From NCBI GenBank assembly GCA_902790905.1, contig CADATO010000014.1, positions 1 to 55,104 of the forward strand: a stretch of DNA of 55,104 nucleotides. The letters run 5' to 3'. The DNA comes from an uncultured Eubacteriales bacterium. GTDB lineage: Bacteria; Bacillota; Clostridia; Peptostreptococcales; Anaerovoracaceae. The notes under the pieces are model-generated. The model saw only the letters and a program-made list of their open reading frames with translations, was not told the DNA's origin and ran no database searches. Below are positions 17,127-26,441 of this stretch, piece by piece; positions within the stretch are counted from its first letter, which is position 1, and the number at the start of each line of letters is the position of its first letter. The position numbers and the translations under genes were made by a program.

Positions 17127-17623
17127 ACGACAACAGAGAAAAGGCAAATACATTTACGATTCGTGCGATGCAGCCCGGCGATCGGGAGGAGGTCATCGCG
17201 ATGATGCGCGTGTTTTACGACTCGCCGGCGCTTCTGACGGACATTCCCGATGAGGTGCTGGTGCGCAATGTGGACGCGTGCCTGAGCGATTCTCCATTCG
17301 TGGAAGGGCTCATCATAGAATCGCCCGCAGCCAGCGGGCCAGAAAGCAATCCCGCAATCGCCGGGTATTCGATCCTGGCAAAGAGCTTTTCGACGGAATT
17401 CGGCGGGCCGTGCGTCTGGATCGAGGATATCTATCTGCGGGAAGAATACCGCGGATGCGGGGCCGGCAGTGCGGTGCTCAGCTTTGTGAAAGCGCAGCAC
17501 CCGGAAGCCGTCATCACACGGCTTGAGGTGGAGACGGAGAACGTGCCTGCCATCGCTGCCTACCGGAAGGCGGGGTACAGCGAGATGGGGTACACGGAAA
17601 TGTACCTGCTGAAAGAAGACTGA
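17123..17623 (+). CDS. GNAT-family N-acetyltransferase
   Basis: This 166-residue protein has the GNAT pattern: an N-terminal strand FTIRAMQPGDREEVIAMM, then VWIEDIYLREEYRGCGAGSA, which is the acetyl-CoA pyrophosphate-binding loop (Q/RxxGxG/A), and the C-terminal NVPAIAAYRKAGYSEMGY. Its ATG overlaps the MFS stop (ATGA), so the two are translated together. The acceptor is unknown; coupling to an exporter is compatible with modification and export of a small molecule, but that is speculation. Confidence 0.85.
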   Translation: MNDNREKANTFTIRAMQPGDREEVIAMMRVFYDSPALLTDIPDEVLVRNVDACLSDSPFVEGLIIESPAASGPESNPAIAGYSILAKSFSTEFGGPCVWIEDIYLREEYRGCGAGSAVLSFVKAQHPEAVITRLEVETENVPAIAAYRKAGYSEMGYTEMYLLKED

Positions 17624-17748
17624 CCGCAGCTGCGGATATCTGATCAGCGATGGAAGAGATGGAAGGAAGAAAGCGGGCTGCCTGATCTTCTTCCTGATTG
17701 TAGATAAAGTTGCTGCAGGCAATCACGAGGCCTGAAGGAGGTATCATA

Positions 17749-18969
17749 ATGAGCCAGTATAACTTTGATGAGATCGTTGACAGACAGGGCACGAATGCGC
17801 TGAATACAGACGGATTCCGTCAGTATATCTTTCACGCGGGCCCGGAAAAACAGTTCCCCTACAAGGATGACGAGTTCGTCCGCATGTGGGTCGCGGACAT
17901 GGAGTTCGCGGTTGCACCGGAGATCCGGGAGGCACTGCAGGCGCGTCTCGACCGCCGCATCTACGGGTACACCGGGACCTATGACGGCGCGTACGACAGG
18001 GCGTTCATGCAGTGGTGCAAAGACCACTATGACTGGACGTTTGACGAGGAAGAACTCTGCTACAGCCCGGGCGTCATCCCGGCGCTGTATCTGGTGGCGG
18101 AGATCCTCTGCGGAGAAGGGGACAAGATCCTGATCAACACACCGGCGTACGGATACTTCCTGCACACGGCGGAATACGTGCACAAGGACGTGCTGATGTC
18201 ACCGCTGAAAAAGGATGCGGAAGGGAGATTTTCCCTCGACCTGGAAGACTTCGAGGCGAAGTGCGCCGATCCCGCCTGCAGGCTGGTGATCTGGTGCAAC
18301 CCGCACAACCCCACCGGCCGCGTCTGGACCGAAGAAGAACTCAAAGCGGCCGCTGCGATCGTTGAGAAATACGACAAATGGATCATCTCCGACGAGATCC
18401 ACTGCGACCTGCTCCGCATGGACCAGCACCACACGCCGATGGCGAAGGTGATGAAGGACTATCAGAAACTCATCACCTGCATGGCGCCGACCAAGACCTT
18501 CAATCTGGCGGGGCTGTCCTTCTCCAACGTCATCATCCGCGACTCGTGGCTCAGAAAGGAATACAAGGCGCGCGACAAAGTCGGCGGTCTGATCAACGCC
18601 TTCTCCCTGACCGCGGCGACGGCAGCTTACCAGAAAGGCGAACCCTGGCGGCAGGAACTGCGGGCGTATCTCGATGAGAACTTCGCGTTCACGAAGCGAT
18701 TCCTCGACGAGCAGCTGCCCGAGGCCGTGATGCAGCCGGCCGAGGCCACGTACCTGGCATGGGTCGACATGTCGAAGTGCCTCCCGGATGTGGAGGACCT
18801 GCCCGGGTTCTTCGCATACGAAGCGGGTGTGCTGCTGGAAGGCGGCAACAGCCTGTTCGTCGGCAACGCGGAAGGGTATGTCCGCCTCAACCTGGCGATG
18901 CCGCGCTCGATCATCCGGACCGGGCTCGAGCGGATGCGCGATGCGATCCGCGCGCACAAAGAAGACTGA
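17749..18969 (+). CDS. PatB/MalY-type C-S lyase (aminotransferase class I/II fold)
   Basis: A 406-residue PLP enzyme of the cystathionine beta-lyase PatB/MalY subgroup. Signatures are MWVADMEFAVAPEI near residue 45, YSPGVIPALYL (about 105), WCNPHNPTGRVWTEEEL (about 183), ISDEIHCDLL (about 214) and the PLP lysine in APTKTFNLAGL (about 246). These enzymes cleave cystathionine or other cysteine conjugates to thiol, pyruvate and ammonia. AAGGAGGT lies 6 bases upstream of the ATG at 17749. It is followed by a bidirectional terminator. Confidence 0.9.
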   Translation: MSQYNFDEIVDRQGTNALNTDGFRQYIFHAGPEKQFPYKDDEFVRMWVADMEFAVAPEIREALQARLDRRIYGYTGTYDGAYDRAFMQWCKDHYDWTFDEEELCYSPGVIPALYLVAEILCGEGDKILINTPAYGYFLHTAEYVHKDVLMSPLKKDAEGRFSLDLEDFEAKCADPACRLVIWCNPHNPTGRVWTEEELKAAAAIVEKYDKWIISDEIHCDLLRMDQHHTPMAKVMKDYQKLITCMAPTKTFNLAGLSFSNVIIRDSWLRKEYKARDKVGGLINAFSLTAATAAYQKGEPWRQELRAYLDENFAFTKRFLDEQLPEAVMQPAEATYLAWVDMSKCLPDVEDLPGFFAYEAGVLLEGGNSLFVGNAEGYVRLNLAMPRSIIRTGLERMRDAIRAHKED

Positions 18970-19011
18970 GTGAGCGCACCGGGAAGCGCCGGCATGCATC
19001 ACCTGACAACA

Positions 19012-19039
19012 AAAACACCGGCTGAACAGCCGGTGTTTT
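19012..19039. terminator. bidirectional intrinsic terminator
   Basis: AAAACACCGGCT / AGCCGGTGTTTT is a 12-bp perfect inverted repeat with a GAAC loop, between two convergent genes. It has an A/T run on both sides and can serve both strands. Confidence 0.9.
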
Positions 19040-19063
19040 CATATCATTATCAATATGCTCCGC

Positions 19064-19732
19064 TTACTCTGCGTCCACGAGTTCGAAGGTGGCGGAGATG
19101 ATCATCTGCAGACGGATGTCTTCCGGGATGACGGGGATGTCTTCCTGGCCTTCCGGTGCGATGTGGTAGGTTCTGTCCTCCATGAAGTAGTTGGTCTTGC
19201 TGGCCAGCGAGAACTTCTCCCACTCATATTTGAGGTCGAGCATTTTGCCGACCTTGCAGCCGGCTGCGTCTGCGAAGACATACGCTTTGTGCTGCGCATT
19301 GGCAACCGCATCTCTCATCAGTTCGTCCTTGACGAAGTTCGCTCTCTGGACGCTGTACTTGACGGAGAAGTTCGGCTTCAGTTCGCTGCGGGTGATCTGG
19401 GAAATGACCTTGGACAGTCTCTCCTGATCGAAGTCAAACATGAGCTTGAACAGGTGGTAGCAGACGAAGCCGCCGACAACCTGCGACTTGGTGCCAAAAC
19501 GGTCTTTCTTTTCATCCTTGATCGGCTCGACGCGGAAACTTGCAGTCTTCAGGTCGTCCGGATTGAAGCCCGCGCGTGCGATGGCTTCACGCAGTTCGGC
19601 TTCTTTTTCCTCTGCGAGATGGATCGCATTGCTGTACTTGGTTTCTCTCGTCTCCAGTGTGGTGTAGAGAATAACAAGATCCGGCGGGATATTGAGACGG
19701 CCGACACCGTCGACGGTGATTGTTCTGTCCAT
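19064..19732 (-). CDS. SIMPL-domain (DUF541) protein
   Basis: This 222-residue protein matches the SIMPL/DUF541 family: the N-terminal ITVDGVGRLNIPPDLVILY, the middle KTASFRVEPIKDE and the region AVANAQHKAYVFADAAG. Many family members are periplasmic or surface proteins with a signal peptide; this one starts directly with the domain and has none, so it is probably cytosolic. Function is not known for the family. GGGAGGA lies upstream of the start. It stands alone, divergent from exonuclease III. Confidence 0.8.
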   Translation of the reverse strand: MDRTITVDGVGRLNIPPDLVILYTTLETRETKYSNAIHLAEEKEAELREAIARAGFNPDDLKTASFRVEPIKDEKKDRFGTKSQVVGGFVCYHLFKLMFDFDQERLSKVISQITRSELKPNFSVKYSVQRANFVKDELMRDAVANAQHKAYVFADAAGCKVGKMLDLKYEWEKFSLASKTNYFMEDRTYHIAPEGQEDIPVIPEDIRLQMIISATFELVDAE

Positions 19733-19930
19733 GGGTATAATCCTCCCTTTCGTTGCAATGTCTGTAAAAACAGTATATCACAGCACATGCTTGTCGCAAC
19801 AGGGCAAACGAGGGAAAATCCGCGGATAATTTCCTTCCTGACAGATGCAGGGCGATTCCGCATTGTGCTATAATGCATCCATGCACACTCGCCGGCCCGG
19901 GCCGGCTTTACCGGATCAAGGAGCACGCCC

Positions 19931-20683
19931 ATGAAACTCGTATCGTGGAATGTCAACGGCCTGCGCGCCGTTATGAAAAAGAACTTTTTCGAGGTCCTCA
20001 ACGATCTCGACGCGGATATCTTCTGCATCCAGGAGACGAAGATGCAGGAAGGCCAGGAGGAGGTGCCCGCCGAAGGGTATCACCAGTACTGGGACAGCGC
20101 GGTGAAGAAGGGGTATTCGGGGACGCTCACGCTCACCAAGGAATCGCCCTTAAGCGTCCGCCGCGGCCTCGGCATCGAGGAGCACGACCAGGAGGGCCGC
20201 GTCGTGACCCTGGAATTCCCGGACTTCTGGTCGGTCAACGTCTATGTGCCGAACTCGCAGAACGAGCTGAAGCGTCTGGACTACCGGATGACCTGGGAAG
20301 ACGCGTTCCGTGCGTATGTGACAGAACTCAGAAAGGAAAAACCGGTCATCATCTGCGGCGACATGAACGTGGCGCACAAGGAGATCGACATCAAGAACCC
20401 CGGGCCGAACCGCCGTAATGCGGGCTTTACGGACGAGGAGCGCGCCAAGATGACCGCGCTGCAGGAGGCCGGGTTCATCGACACGTTCCGGTATTTCTAT
20501 CCGGACCAGGAGCAGATCTACAGCTGGTGGAGCTACCGCTTCAATGCGCGGGCCAACAACGCCGGCTGGCGCATCGACTATTTCCTCGCGTCGGAGGAGC
20601 TTAAGCCGCGTCTCAAGGATGCGGCGATCCTGACGGACATCTACGGCAGCGACCACTGTCCGGTCGTGCTGGAACTTAAGTAA
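19931..20683 (+). CDS. xth: exodeoxyribonuclease III (AP endonuclease)
   Basis: At 250 residues it has the full exonuclease III / ExoA length and all metal-site motifs: WNVNGLRA (6-13), the catalytic Glu in QETKMQ (about 36), YVPNSQNEL, GDMNVAH (about 140), WRIDYFL (about 215) and the terminal SDHCPV. It acts at abasic sites in base excision repair and as a 3'-5' exonuclease. A perfect TATAAT lies at 19869-19874, just downstream of one GCGATTCC octamer (19852-19859). Confidence 0.95.
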   Translation: MKLVSWNVNGLRAVMKKNFFEVLNDLDADIFCIQETKMQEGQEEVPAEGYHQYWDSAVKKGYSGTLTLTKESPLSVRRGLGIEEHDQEGRVVTLEFPDFWSVNVYVPNSQNELKRLDYRMTWEDAFRAYVTELRKEKPVIICGDMNVAHKEIDIKNPGPNRRNAGFTDEERAKMTALQEAGFIDTFRYFYPDQEQIYSWWSYRFNARANNAGWRIDYFLASEELKPRLKDAAILTDIYGSDHCPVVLELK

Positions 20684-20696
20684 CAGGAAAAGTACA

Positions 20697-21620
20697 TTGG
20701 ATAAGAAAGCAACGATGCCGGAAGCGGCAGGTGCGAAGAGGAATACCGGCATGGCGAAGGGATATCTGTTCCTGATTCTCTTTGCGTTCTTTGTCGCCTG
20801 GCAGACGCCCTTTGTCACGATCCTGCAAAACCACGGCGTGCCGGCCATCGGCACAGTCACCATGACCTTTGTGGTGGCGGCGGTCCTGATCAATCTGATC
20901 GATCTTGTGACCGGGCGAATCAAAACAGTCTACCGGGAGGGCAGGCAGCATCTGAAAGCGCTGCTTCTGATGGGAGCGCTGAACTTCATGGGCAGCATCG
21001 GGCTGTTCTCGTCGGTGCGCACACTGGATGCGGGCGTGGCGGTGGCGCTTTTGTACCTGTCACCGGTTGTGATCTGCCTGTTTTACTTTGTGACGAGACT
21101 GCGGCCGGTTTCCCGCCATCAGTGGATCGCCGTGGCGGTCTGTGTGACGGGCTGCGCCCTGGCCGTCAACGTGTTCCAGGTGGCCAAAGGCGGCTTGTCC
21201 GTGCAGGGCGTTCTGTTCGGGATTCTCGCCGCAACGTGTATGGGCGGCTACGTGATGTGCAATGACCTGCTGGTCCCCAAGGACATGGACAAGTGGACGG
21301 CGATCACCTTCGTGCTTGATGTCGCGGCATGCCTGAGCATCGTGGTCTATCCGGGGATGTTCGAACAGTTCACCGGACTGAGTCTGCTCGATATCGGGAT
21401 CTTTATCTATGTCGCGGGCGTGACGAAGATCGTCTGCCTGCACCTGATGCTCGCCGGCACGAAGATCGTCGGCGCGGCAAGATCCGCCGTCGTGCAGTCC
21501 ATGGAGATCCCGTTCACGCTGTTGCTCGCGTTTGTCACCCTGCACCAGATGCTGGGGCCGGTGGAGCTGCTCGGGACCGGGCTCGTCGTCCTGTCTGTCA
21601 TACTCATGCAGCGGCAATAG
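20697..21620 (+). CDS. EamA-family (DMT superfamily) transporter
   Basis: A 307-residue membrane protein with about ten segments in two homologous EamA halves, preceded by a short hydrophilic N-terminus. The TTG start is chosen because AGGAAA lies 6 bases upstream; an ATG six codons later is possible. It begins 13 bases after exonuclease III, probably by operon read-through. Substrate unknown; the family exports amino acids, metabolites or drugs. Confidence 0.82.
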   Translation: MDKKATMPEAAGAKRNTGMAKGYLFLILFAFFVAWQTPFVTILQNHGVPAIGTVTMTFVVAAVLINLIDLVTGRIKTVYREGRQHLKALLLMGALNFMGSIGLFSSVRTLDAGVAVALLYLSPVVICLFYFVTRLRPVSRHQWIAVAVCVTGCALAVNVFQVAKGGLSVQGVLFGILAATCMGGYVMCNDLLVPKDMDKWTAITFVLDVAACLSIVVYPGMFEQFTGLSLLDIGIFIYVAGVTKIVCLHLMLAGTKIVGAARSAVVQSMEIPFTLLLAFVTLHQMLGPVELLGTGLVVLSVILMQRQ

Positions 21621-21637
21621 GAAACAGAACGCACAAA

Positions 21638-21666
21638 AGAACCCGGCAATGCCGGGTTCTGCTTTT
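21638..21666 (+). terminator. intrinsic terminator after the EamA gene
   Basis: AGAACCCGGC / GCCGGGTTCT, a 10-bp perfect stem with an AAT loop, followed by GCTTTT. Confidence 0.85.
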
Positions 21667-21703
21667 GCTGCTGTGAACAGGCAGTGCCAGGGTCCGCTTT
21701 TGT

Positions 21704-22495
21704 CTAGAGAAATCCGGTGAACGGCCGGCGGCACACGGCGCCATACAGCCAGTTGTGCAGGGTCGTGAAGTCGAAGACCGGCAGATTGGTCGCCGCCTGC
21801 ACCATGTGGGCGAACGGCGGCAGGTCGGAGCACTCCAGCAGGATCGCGCCGAGATTGTTTTCCTGCATCATGCCGCAAGCAATCGCGGCAATCTCTTCGC
21901 CCAGTTTGCGCGGATTGTAGTAGTTGACATCCATCTGCTGGCGGGCGAGCGGTCCGAACTGTTCGGTGTCTTCAAGGCCGGCCACGACCACGATCTCCGG
22001 ATCCTCGACGCCGGCGTGCAGGAGCAGCTCCGGTGTAAAGGAGGAAGCGGCGGCGCAGATGACACCGATCTTCTCCCCCTCCTTGAGTGTGGGTCTGATC
22101 CAGTTCACCTGGAGCAGGGAAGACATGGCGACCGGCACGTCGACCGCCTCTGCCAGTTCACGCTGAAAATGCGCATAGTAGCCGCAGTTGCCGGTGATGG
22201 CGCGGCAGCCTTCGCGCTCGAGTTCTCTGGCTTCTTCCAGAAGCGCGTGCACAGCGCCCGGGTCATTGTCGAAGAGCTGTTGGATCTCCACTTCGGAGCG
22301 CAGGTAACGCACCGGGAAGTCATACGTCCAGGGGTTGCCGACATTGCCGGGCATCTGGGGGAACCAGGTCGGTGGGGTGATGATGCCGAGCGGATAGCCG
22401 CTTAAGTTCTGCTGCGGCCGGGAGTAGACGGTGCGGCAGAAGTCCGCGCATTCGTCCCCGGCGATCCAGCCGTAGTTTCTGACATCCTTGTACAT
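21704..22495 (-). CDS. aspartate/glutamate racemase superfamily protein
   Basis: This 263-residue protein has the two-cysteine layout of the Asp/Glu/hydantoin racemase superfamily: ITGNCGYYAHF (about residue 98) and LLECSDLPPFAHM (about 226), with MSSLLQ and IGVICAAASSFT between. It acts without a cofactor if it is a racemase; it could also be an arylmalonate-decarboxylase-like or hydantoin-racemase-like enzyme. The ATG at 22495 is preferred over the upstream frame because AGAGG lies 9 bases before it; one GGAATCGC octamer (22498-22505 on the plus strand as GCGATTCC) sits across this ribosome binding site. Confidence 0.75.
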   Translation of the reverse strand: MYKDVRNYGWIAGDECADFCRTVYSRPQQNLSGYPLGIITPPTWFPQMPGNVGNPWTYDFPVRYLRSEVEIQQLFDNDPGAVHALLEEARELEREGCRAITGNCGYYAHFQRELAEAVDVPVAMSSLLQVNWIRPTLKEGEKIGVICAAASSFTPELLLHAGVEDPEIVVVAGLEDTEQFGPLARQQMDVNYYNPRKLGEEIAAIACGMMQENNLGAILLECSDLPPFAHMVQAATNLPVFDFTTLHNWLYGAVCRRPFTGFL

Positions 22496-22555
22496 AGGCG
22501 ATTCCTCTCTTTTCACATTCCTGCCGGCCTTTCCGCCAGCGGTCAGGGGGATATG

Positions 22556-22591
22556 AAAAACCCGCATGGCCGGACGTGCCGGCGGTGCGGG
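22556..22591 (-). terminator. intrinsic terminator of the phosphohexomutase gene
   Basis: On the minus strand CCCGCA and TGCGGG close a hairpin with an inner CCGGC/CGGCC pairing, followed by five T. Confidence 0.75.
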
Positions 22592-22599
22592 TTATTGCA

Positions 22600-24423
22600 T
22601 CATAGTTTGGAACTGTCGAGCGCGCTGTAGGGGAAGAAGAACGGCCGCAGCATCGCTGCGATCTCTTCCGCGCCGCCCTCTTTGCCGGACTCGATATTGA
22701 GCGGCATGAGCGGGTCATGGAGCGACCGGCGCAGCAGGCACCAGCCCATCGGGGCGTCGCCGCCGGCAGCCGCATCGTAGAAGTTGATGCGCACGCCTTC
22801 GTAGTTCGGGGAGACGAGCTGCATGGACAGCGTCTGTCCGAACGCGGACGGCATGTTGCGGCTCTCCGCCGAATTGTCCCCGCTGACCCAGGCTTTCAGG
22901 TCGTCCAGGATCTGGTCTGCGTAGCCGCCGAAATCCTCTGCGGTGATCGGCATGCGGACTTCCCTTGCTTCCGCCGGCTCTTTCAGCGCGGCGAGCAGGT
23001 CGTCGAGGTTGCTGCCTTCCTGCTTCAGAAGCGCGGCCTTGATGATGATTTTTGTGGCCAGATACGCGCCGTCGTCCAGGTAGTAGTTTTCTTTCAGAGC
23101 GGCGTGGCCGGAGGTCTCGATCGCGAGCGGGCAGTCAACGCCCTGTGCGGTGAGTTCCAGCGCCTTGTTGATGACATTCTTGTAGCCGCGCATGTAGCGC
23201 AGATGCTTCAGTCCGAGCGTATCTTCGAGGAACTGCCCGAGCTCGATGCTCGTGATGCTGTCCGTCACGATCGTGCTGCCGGGATGCTCTTTTGCAACGA
23301 GCAGGGCCGCCAGTGCAACGATGCCGTTGCGCGCGACTTCTCTGCCGGCGCCGGTCACGGCTGCGGACCGGTCGACGTCGGTATCAAAGATGATGCCGAG
23401 ATCGCAGCTGCCGCCGAGGACCGCTTCTCTGAGCGCATCCACGGCCGCTTTGTCTTCCGGGTTCGGCGCGTGGTTGGGGAATGCCCCGTTGGGATCAAGG
23501 TATCTGCTTGCAGCCACATTGGCGCCCAGCGGTTCGAGGACTTCTGTCGCATAGAATCCGCCCGCGCCGTTGCCGGCGTCGACCGCCACCGTGAGCCCGG
23601 CAAGCGGGTACTCCGGGTCGAATGCCGGTGCGCCGTCTGCCAGCCCTTTCTGCACGCCTTCGATGATGAGGCTGCGCAGGTGTGCGGCATAGGTCTCCAT
23701 GAGGTCCGGGATGTAGGCGCCCAGTTCCGCCTGGGCGAAGATGGGACGGTCACGGACGATCTGCGAGCGGGCCGTGATGCTGCCGTCGGTCTTCGCATCG
23801 CGCTTGGCGTCTTCTTTGGCGGCAGACAGGCCTTTGGAGTCGTCTTTATAGGCATCCGGGACCGGTGTCTTTTCGAGTTTTTCTTTCATGGCACGGACCG
23901 CGTCCAGCATCGCCGCTTCGTCCTGTGCACGGCGCGCGGCCGCTTTGTCTTCGCTTTCCTTCGGCAGGACATCTTCCGCGTATTCGATGATCTTCGCGAT
24001 GTCCGCTTTCTGCAGTCCGCCCTCGGCGTCGAAGTACTTGAATCCGTTGCGTTCGTACGGCAGGTGGCTGGCGGTGATCATGATGGCGCCGTCGCACTGG
24101 AAGCTCCGGAACTTGGTCGCCATGAACATGGCCGGTGTGCTCGCCAGACCGCAGTCGAAGAAGGTCACGTCGTTGACGGAGAGCGTCACGAGGATGATCT
24201 GCTTGAGGTAGGGGCCGGAGAGACGGCTGTCGCAGCCGACAGCGACCGCCAGTTCTTCAACGGGTTTGTCGGTCTTCTCGCTCAGCCAGCGCAGGTACCC
24301 CTGCGTGAGCGATTCCGCTTCGGTGCGGAGCAGGCTGGCCTCGCCGGATACACCGGGGATCGCGATGCCCCGGATATCGCTGCCGTTCTGGAGGGCCTTC
24401 AGGCCTTTTTTATCGTTGCTCAT
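22600..24423 (-). CDS. phosphoglucomutase/phosphomannomutase (alpha-D-phosphohexomutase)
   Basis: This 607-residue enzyme interconverts hexose 1- and 6-phosphates. Visible motifs are the N-terminal SDIRGIA, the phosphoserine loop ITASHLPYERNGFKYF (about residue 117), the metal loop IIFDTDVDRSAA (about 350) and the sugar loop ETSGHAALKEN (about 440). A charged, Lys/Glu/Asp-rich insertion of about 90 residues (roughly 150-240) separates domains 1 and 2 and makes the protein longer than the usual 450-580. Glucose or mannose preference cannot be decided. Confidence 0.88.
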   Translation of the reverse strand: MSNDKKGLKALQNGSDIRGIAIPGVSGEASLLRTEAESLTQGYLRWLSEKTDKPVEELAVAVGCDSRLSGPYLKQIILVTLSVNDVTFFDCGLASTPAMFMATKFRSFQCDGAIMITASHLPYERNGFKYFDAEGGLQKADIAKIIEYAEDVLPKESEDKAAARRAQDEAAMLDAVRAMKEKLEKTPVPDAYKDDSKGLSAAKEDAKRDAKTDGSITARSQIVRDRPIFAQAELGAYIPDLMETYAAHLRSLIIEGVQKGLADGAPAFDPEYPLAGLTVAVDAGNGAGGFYATEVLEPLGANVAASRYLDPNGAFPNHAPNPEDKAAVDALREAVLGGSCDLGIIFDTDVDRSAAVTGAGREVARNGIVALAALLVAKEHPGSTIVTDSITSIELGQFLEDTLGLKHLRYMRGYKNVINKALELTAQGVDCPLAIETSGHAALKENYYLDDGAYLATKIIIKAALLKQEGSNLDDLLAALKEPAEAREVRMPITAEDFGGYADQILDDLKAWVSGDNSAESRNMPSAFGQTLSMQLVSPNYEGVRINFYDAAAGGDAPMGWCLLRRSLHDPLMPLNIESGKEGGAEEIAAMLRPFFFPYSALDSSKL

Positions 24424-24469
24424 AAAACACCTCTAGGTTGTTATCGGTACTATTTATAGTGGTTTGCGC

Positions 24470-25024
24470 TCAGTCTTTCACGGTCCCGTCGGGGTTGAAG
24501 ACGGGGAGCTTGTCGAGCGCGATGATGTCGCCGCGGTCCATGGCGTCGCCCTCCGCAAGGACAGCCATCTTGCCGACGATGTTGGCGCCGGCTTTGTCCG
24601 CCAGGGCTTCGATCGCGTTCAGGGAAGCGCCGGTGCTGATGACATCGTCGATCACCAGGACGCGTCTTCCGCGCAGCTTCTCCACATCGCTCTTGCCGAG
24701 ATAGAGGTGCTGTTCATACGCGGTGGTGATGGACTCGACCGAGACGACGAGCGGGTCTTCCATGTAGACTTTCAGGCCTTTTCTCGCGACGACGTAGTCG
24801 TTCTGGCCGGCCAGTCTGGCCATCTCGTGCGCGAGCGGGATGCTCTTGGCCTCGGCGGTGAGGATGATGTCAAATTCAGGTGCCTTTGCGAGCAGTTCTC
24901 TGGCTGCCGCCTCGTTGATCTCCACATCGCCCAGCATGATGAACGCCGCGATGGACAGATCATCGCTGACCGGGAAGAGGGGCAGTTTGCGAGGCAGTCC
25001 CGCGATCGTCATTTCGTAATACAT
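24470..25024 (-). CDS. purine-type phosphoribosyltransferase
   Basis: A 184-residue type I phosphoribosyltransferase. The PRPP-binding motif is VLVIDDVISTGAS (about residues 121-133), preceded by FDIILTAEAKSIPLAHEMA. It resembles adenine and xanthine phosphoribosyltransferases. It lies 22 bases downstream of a purine permease gene, so import and salvage of one purine are probably coupled. The ATG at 25024 has AAAGGAG 8 bases upstream; the longer frame is not used. Confidence 0.82.
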   Translation of the reverse strand: MYYEMTIAGLPRKLPLFPVSDDLSIAAFIMLGDVEINEAAARELLAKAPEFDIILTAEAKSIPLAHEMARLAGQNDYVVARKGLKVYMEDPLVVSVESITTAYEQHLYLGKSDVEKLRGRRVLVIDDVISTGASLNAIEALADKAGANIVGKMAVLAEGDAMDRGDIIALDKLPVFNPDGTVKD

Positions 25025-25046
25025 TGCAAGCTCCTTTCTATACGTT

Positions 25047-26417
25047 TCAGGCAAACGAAACGGGGAATAACAGGGTTAATATACGCAGTACGAACAGTGC
25101 CGCGCTGATCCACATCACCGGATGGACGTCTTTCGGACGCCGCTGGCAGATGCGGATGATGACATAGGAGAGGATGCCGAACATGATCCCGTTGGCGATC
25201 GAGTAGGTGAACGGCATCATGATGAGAGCCAGAAATCCCGCGATCGCATCCGCCATGTCGTCTTTGAAGTCCATGTCGGTGACGGCGGCCAGCATCAGGA
25301 AGCCGACGTAGGTCAGCGCCGGAGCGGTCGCAAAGCTCGGAATCGCCAGGAACAGCGGTGACAGCAGCAGCGAGAGCAGGAACAGCCCGCCCGTGATGAC
25401 CGAGGCGAAGCCTGTTCTGCCGCCGGCCGCCACACCGGCGCTCGACTCGACATAGCTGCCGACCGTAGAGGTGCCCAGACACGCACCGGCAACCGTGCCG
25501 AGCGCATCGGACATCAGCGCTTTGCTGGCTCTTGGCAGGTCGCCGTTCTCGTCGAGCATGCCGCCTCTGCTCGCCACACCGACGAGTGTGCCGGCGGTGT
25601 CGAACAGATCGACGAAGAAGAACGAGAACAGAATGACCACGAATTGCAGGATATGGGTGAATGCCCATTTGAAGTTAAACGCGAACAGCGTCGGGGCGGC
25701 CGGCATGACCCCTTCGGAAAAGTCGGGGAACAGCGAGCCGAATCCGGCGGCCTCATCGACAACATACCAGCCGGTGAGCTGGGCGATCATGCCGAGCCCC
25801 CAGGTGATGAGGATGCCCCAGAGGATCGCGCCGGTGACGCGGTAGTGGCTCAGGACAGCGATCACAACAAAGCCGATCATCGACAGGGCGACCTGCGGCT
25901 GGCCGAGATCACCGAGCGTGATCAGGGTGTCCGGGTCATGGACGAGAACGTCCGCCCCCTCCATGCCGACCACGACGATGAAGAGGCCGATGCCGGCGGT
26001 GATGCCGAGCTTGAGGTTGGCCGGGACTTTATTGACGAGATTCTCTCGGAATTTGGTCAGTGTCAGCAGGATGAACAGCAGCCCTTCGCAGAAGACCGCC
26101 GTCAGGGCGATCTCGTAGGGGTTGTCGATGCCCGCGTTGGCCATCGGCAGGCAGACGCCGTAGGCAAAGTAGGCATTGAGGCCCATGCCCGGCGCGAGTG
26201 CGATCGGGTAGTTGGCGTAAAGCGCCATCCAGAGCGTGGCGAAGGCAGCGGACACGGCGGTCGCCGTAAAAACACTGCCGGCGCTGAGCCCCGCGTCCGA
26301 CAGGATGAGCGGGTTGATCGCCAGGATGTAGACCATCGACAGGAAGGTGGTGATCCCGGCGATGGTTTCGGTCTTGATGTCAGTGCCGTGGGCTTTGAGC
26401 CCGAATAGTTTTTCCAT
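25047..26417 (-). CDS. AzgA-like NCS2 purine (guanine/hypoxanthine) permease
   Basis: This 456-residue protein has about 12-14 membrane segments. GITTFLSMVYILAINP, LAPGMGLNAYFAYGVC and FFFVDLFDTAGTLVGVA are hallmarks of the AzgA/PbuG branch of nucleobase transporters, which import hypoxanthine, guanine or adenine with protons. It is followed at once by a phosphoribosyltransferase, forming an uptake-salvage pair. Confidence 0.9.
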   Translation of the reverse strand: MEKLFGLKAHGTDIKTETIAGITTFLSMVYILAINPLILSDAGLSAGSVFTATAVSAAFATLWMALYANYPIALAPGMGLNAYFAYGVCLPMANAGIDNPYEIALTAVFCEGLLFILLTLTKFRENLVNKVPANLKLGITAGIGLFIVVVGMEGADVLVHDPDTLITLGDLGQPQVALSMIGFVVIAVLSHYRVTGAILWGILITWGLGMIAQLTGWYVVDEAAGFGSLFPDFSEGVMPAAPTLFAFNFKWAFTHILQFVVILFSFFFVDLFDTAGTLVGVASRGGMLDENGDLPRASKALMSDALGTVAGACLGTSTVGSYVESSAGVAAGGRTGFASVITGGLFLLSLLLSPLFLAIPSFATAPALTYVGFLMLAAVTDMDFKDDMADAIAGFLALIMMPFTYSIANGIMFGILSYVIIRICQRRPKDVHPVMWISAALFVLRILTLLFPVSFA

Positions 26418-26441
26418 AAGTATAGATGCGTGAGGCAGATA

